Source of the DNA: Rhabdochlamydiaceae bacterium | Lineage (GTDB): Bacteria; Chlamydiota; Chlamydiia; Chlamydiales; Rhabdochlamydiaceae | NCBI GenBank assembly: GCA_019745395.1 | Contig: JAIETG010000001.1 | Location: 1 to 64,000 of the forward strand | Reading direction: 5' to 3' | Length of the DNA stretch: 64,000 nucleotides | In this document: positions 62,687-64,000 of the stretch, in pieces | Numbering within the stretch: the first letter of the stretch is position 1 | Layout of the letters: each line of letters opens with the position of its first letter | Program-made: the position numbers and the translations under genes | Notes under the pieces: generated by a model | What the model was told of the DNA's origin: nothing | The model's input: only the letters and a program-made list of their open reading frames with translations | The model's database searches: none

Positions 62687-63202
62687 ATGCACAAAATCTT
62701 TTTTCCTTTATTTTTACTAACAACTTCAACCGTAGCCTTGGCAACTTACTGCCCTTTTTGCGATCAGGCCGTGATAGAACGCCAAGCGTTTTACGAAGAC
62801 GATCTTGTATTAGCATTTTATGACCACAAACCCATTTTTCCAGGGCACAGTTTGATCATTCCCAAAAGACACGTAGAGCGATTTGAACAATTAACAGAAG
62901 AAGAGATTACACAAATAGGAAGGGCGATAAAAAAAACAAATTTCCTTATCTCTAAAGTATTTGACACCTCTGCCTATCTTATTGCGGAAAAAAATGGGCG
63001 AGAAGTTGGGCAAAGCGTTCCTCACATTCATTTCCATTATGTCCCTAGAAAAAGTGGCGATGACTCCATACTCTACTTCCTTTGGAGCTCTTGCCTTGCC
63101 CACTTTAAAAAACAAATTTCCCCTACGGACATGAAAGAGATCACGAACCTTCTGAAATCTGCAAATACAGATCTCTTGCAGCCTGTAGAGAAAAAAATGT
63201 AG
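62687..63202 (+). CDS. HIT-family protein with signal peptide
   Basis: 171 residues. The first 19 (MHKIFFPLFLLTTSTVALA) are a signal peptide. The HIT domain follows: CPFCDQAVIERQAFYEDDLVLAFYD at the start with a CxxC, PIFPGHSLIIPKRHVERF, and the active-site histidine triad HIHFHYVP. These enzymes hydrolyse or transfer nucleoside monophosphates (for example Ap4A or AMP-NH2) and are normally cytosolic. It begins three nt after the PAP2-like stop in the same operon, and its end overlaps the convergent GH3 gene by 62 nt. Confidence 0.88.
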   Translation: MHKIFFPLFLLTTSTVALATYCPFCDQAVIERQAFYEDDLVLAFYDHKPIFPGHSLIIPKRHVERFEQLTEEEITQIGRAIKKTNFLISKVFDTSAYLIAEKNGREVGQSVPHIHFHYVPRKSGDDSILYFLWSSCLAHFKKQISPTDMKEITNLLKSANTDLLQPVEKKM

Positions 63203-64000
63203 GGCTATGCAATAGAACCGTTTCTGCCGCCACAGGAAATAAAGTCGCATCTAAAGGATCTCTGGTTACCCAAAGAACTACGGGCTTACCCATAGACATT
63301 AACGATTCAATCCAAAGAATCTGTGAGGAATTTTTCCAAGCATTATAAGAGCAGACAAAAAGCACATCTGCATCCAATGCTCGCTTTGTACTTTCTTCAA
63401 TTTCTTCTTGGGATGGAGACATCTGACAAAAAAAAGAAATTTGGGAGCTACCTTCTCGAAAAAAAGAGAGTTTACTTAAGTTTTTTTGCAATATAGAGGG
63501 CGCAAAAAGACCTATTTTTTTCCCCTGTAAAACAACAGGGTCTTTCGCTGTATGTTTTAGAGCTTGTTTTGCAACTTTTTGCGCAACAGTTCTATGGGCC
63601 TCTTCATCTACAGAAAAAGGCTTTATTAAAGAAGCTAGATATTGCTCTTTTTTACGCAAACTTCGCTCTACCGATTCATCAATTCTTGCCTCTGATAGAC
63701 GACCTTGCTTTACTGCTTGAACAATAGCTTGATGAACACTTTTGATATCAGAAAAAAAAAGCTCACATTGCTCACAAGAATGAAAAAGCTTGCCACCTAA
63801 AATAAGAAGATCACAGCCCGCTTCTAATGCTTGAATAGCAGATTCTTCTACAGAAATCCCCCCTGCTAAGGCGCCTTTCATGATCAAAGAATCGGAAATA
63901 ATGAGTCCTGGAAATCCGATCTCATGACGAAGATACCCTAAAATGGAAGAAGAAAGTGTAGCGCATTTTGTTTCATCAAGAGCTGGAACCAAGATATGCG
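63141..64000 (-). CDS. GH3 family beta-N-acetylhexosaminidase (NagZ-like), 5' end outside window
   Basis: The frame is open to the right edge (reading HILVPALDETKCATLSSSIL), so 285 residues of the C-terminal part are seen. FPGLIISDSLIMKGAL holds the catalytic Asp of the GH3 barrel, and EESAIQALEAGCDLLILG follows. A second alpha/beta domain of about 130 residues (KIGLFAPSILQKNL... VLFVCSYNAW... PVVLWVTRDPLDATL) follows, longer than the single-domain E. coli NagZ. The enzyme removes GlcNAc from muropeptides or glycans. The last 62 nt overlap the HIT gene on the other strand. Confidence 0.85.
   Translation of the reverse strand, partial: HILVPALDETKCATLSSSILGYLRHEIGFPGLIISDSLIMKGALAGGISVEESAIQALEAGCDLLILGGKLFHSCEQCELFFSDIKSVHQAIVQAVKQGRLSEARIDESVERSLRKKEQYLASLIKPFSVDEEAHRTVAQKVAKQALKHTAKDPVVLQGKKIGLFAPSILQKNLSKLSFFREGSSQISFFCQMSPSQEEIEESTKRALDADVLFVCSYNAWKNSSQILWIESLMSMGKPVVLWVTRDPLDATLFPVAAETVLLHSPTFFSLQAARDLYLQISEGS

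Overview
The window comes from a member of the order Chlamydiales, probably an environmental, Chlamydia-like lineage. Four things point this way. (1) The ABC exporter - accA - YkuD protein - IHF/HU block at the left edge matches, as I recall it, the C. trachomatis order msbA-accA-CT266-himD. (2) There is a lysine/alanine-rich Hc2-type histone (HctB). (3) There are two short inclusion-protein-like (Inc-like) proteins with twin hydrophobic lobes. (4) There are five large or broken autotransporters of a Pmp-like style. Base composition is AT-rich throughout. The family cannot be settled by reading alone.

Layout. 1-13 kb is conserved housekeeping: lipid A-type ABC exporter (cut by the window edge), AccA, an L,D-transpeptidase-fold protein, IHF/HU, TyrS, RpiA, a bifunctional-nuclease-domain protein, HPr, PepF, GroES/GroEL behind a degenerate CIRCE element, an AsmA-like membrane protein and HctB. 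13.2-18.0 kb is a decayed genomic island in tRNA-Asn(GTT). It has a broken tyrosine integrase, a stretch of defence/toxin-antitoxin genes on the minus strand (AbiEi, broken AbiEii, HigB-HigA, an AbiU2-like HEPN protein), two unknown plus-strand genes, and a diverged copy of the tRNA 3' half at the far end. 18.5-49.3 kb is a surface-protein region: autotransporters at 18.5, 26.2 (truncated), 30.7, 33.0-37.3 and 45.7 kb, interspersed with a flavin monooxygenase carrying a zinc-finger-like N-terminus, a repeat-built coiled-coil protein, a dead IS3-family element that truncates the genes on both sides, a Y-family DNA polymerase, a DUF892 protein, a sodium:alanine-type symporter, a CHAP amidase and a GH64-like secreted protein.

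49.4-54 kb holds small envelope and stress genes: two BON-domain lipoproteins, an Inc-like protein, DUF3309, a repeat-containing secreted protein and an exported flavin monooxygenase. 53.6-55 kb pairs an adenylate kinase carrying a signal peptide with a cyclase/formamidase-family enzyme. 55.9-64 kb has an exported M1 aminopeptidase, an ACT-domain gene interrupted by a Trp-position TGA, a second Inc-like protein, a GNAT acetyltransferase, DoxX, then a tight operon of ceramidase-like, PAP2-like and exported HIT proteins, converging on a GH3 (NagZ-like) gene that runs off the right edge.

Two themes stand out. Many enzymes of normally cytosolic families (adenylate kinase, HIT, flavin monooxygenase) carry N-terminal signal peptides here, which suggests periplasmic or host-directed functions. 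The accessory parts record repeated mobile-element arrival and decay: the tRNA-Asn island, the IS3 pair and an IS607-like relic.
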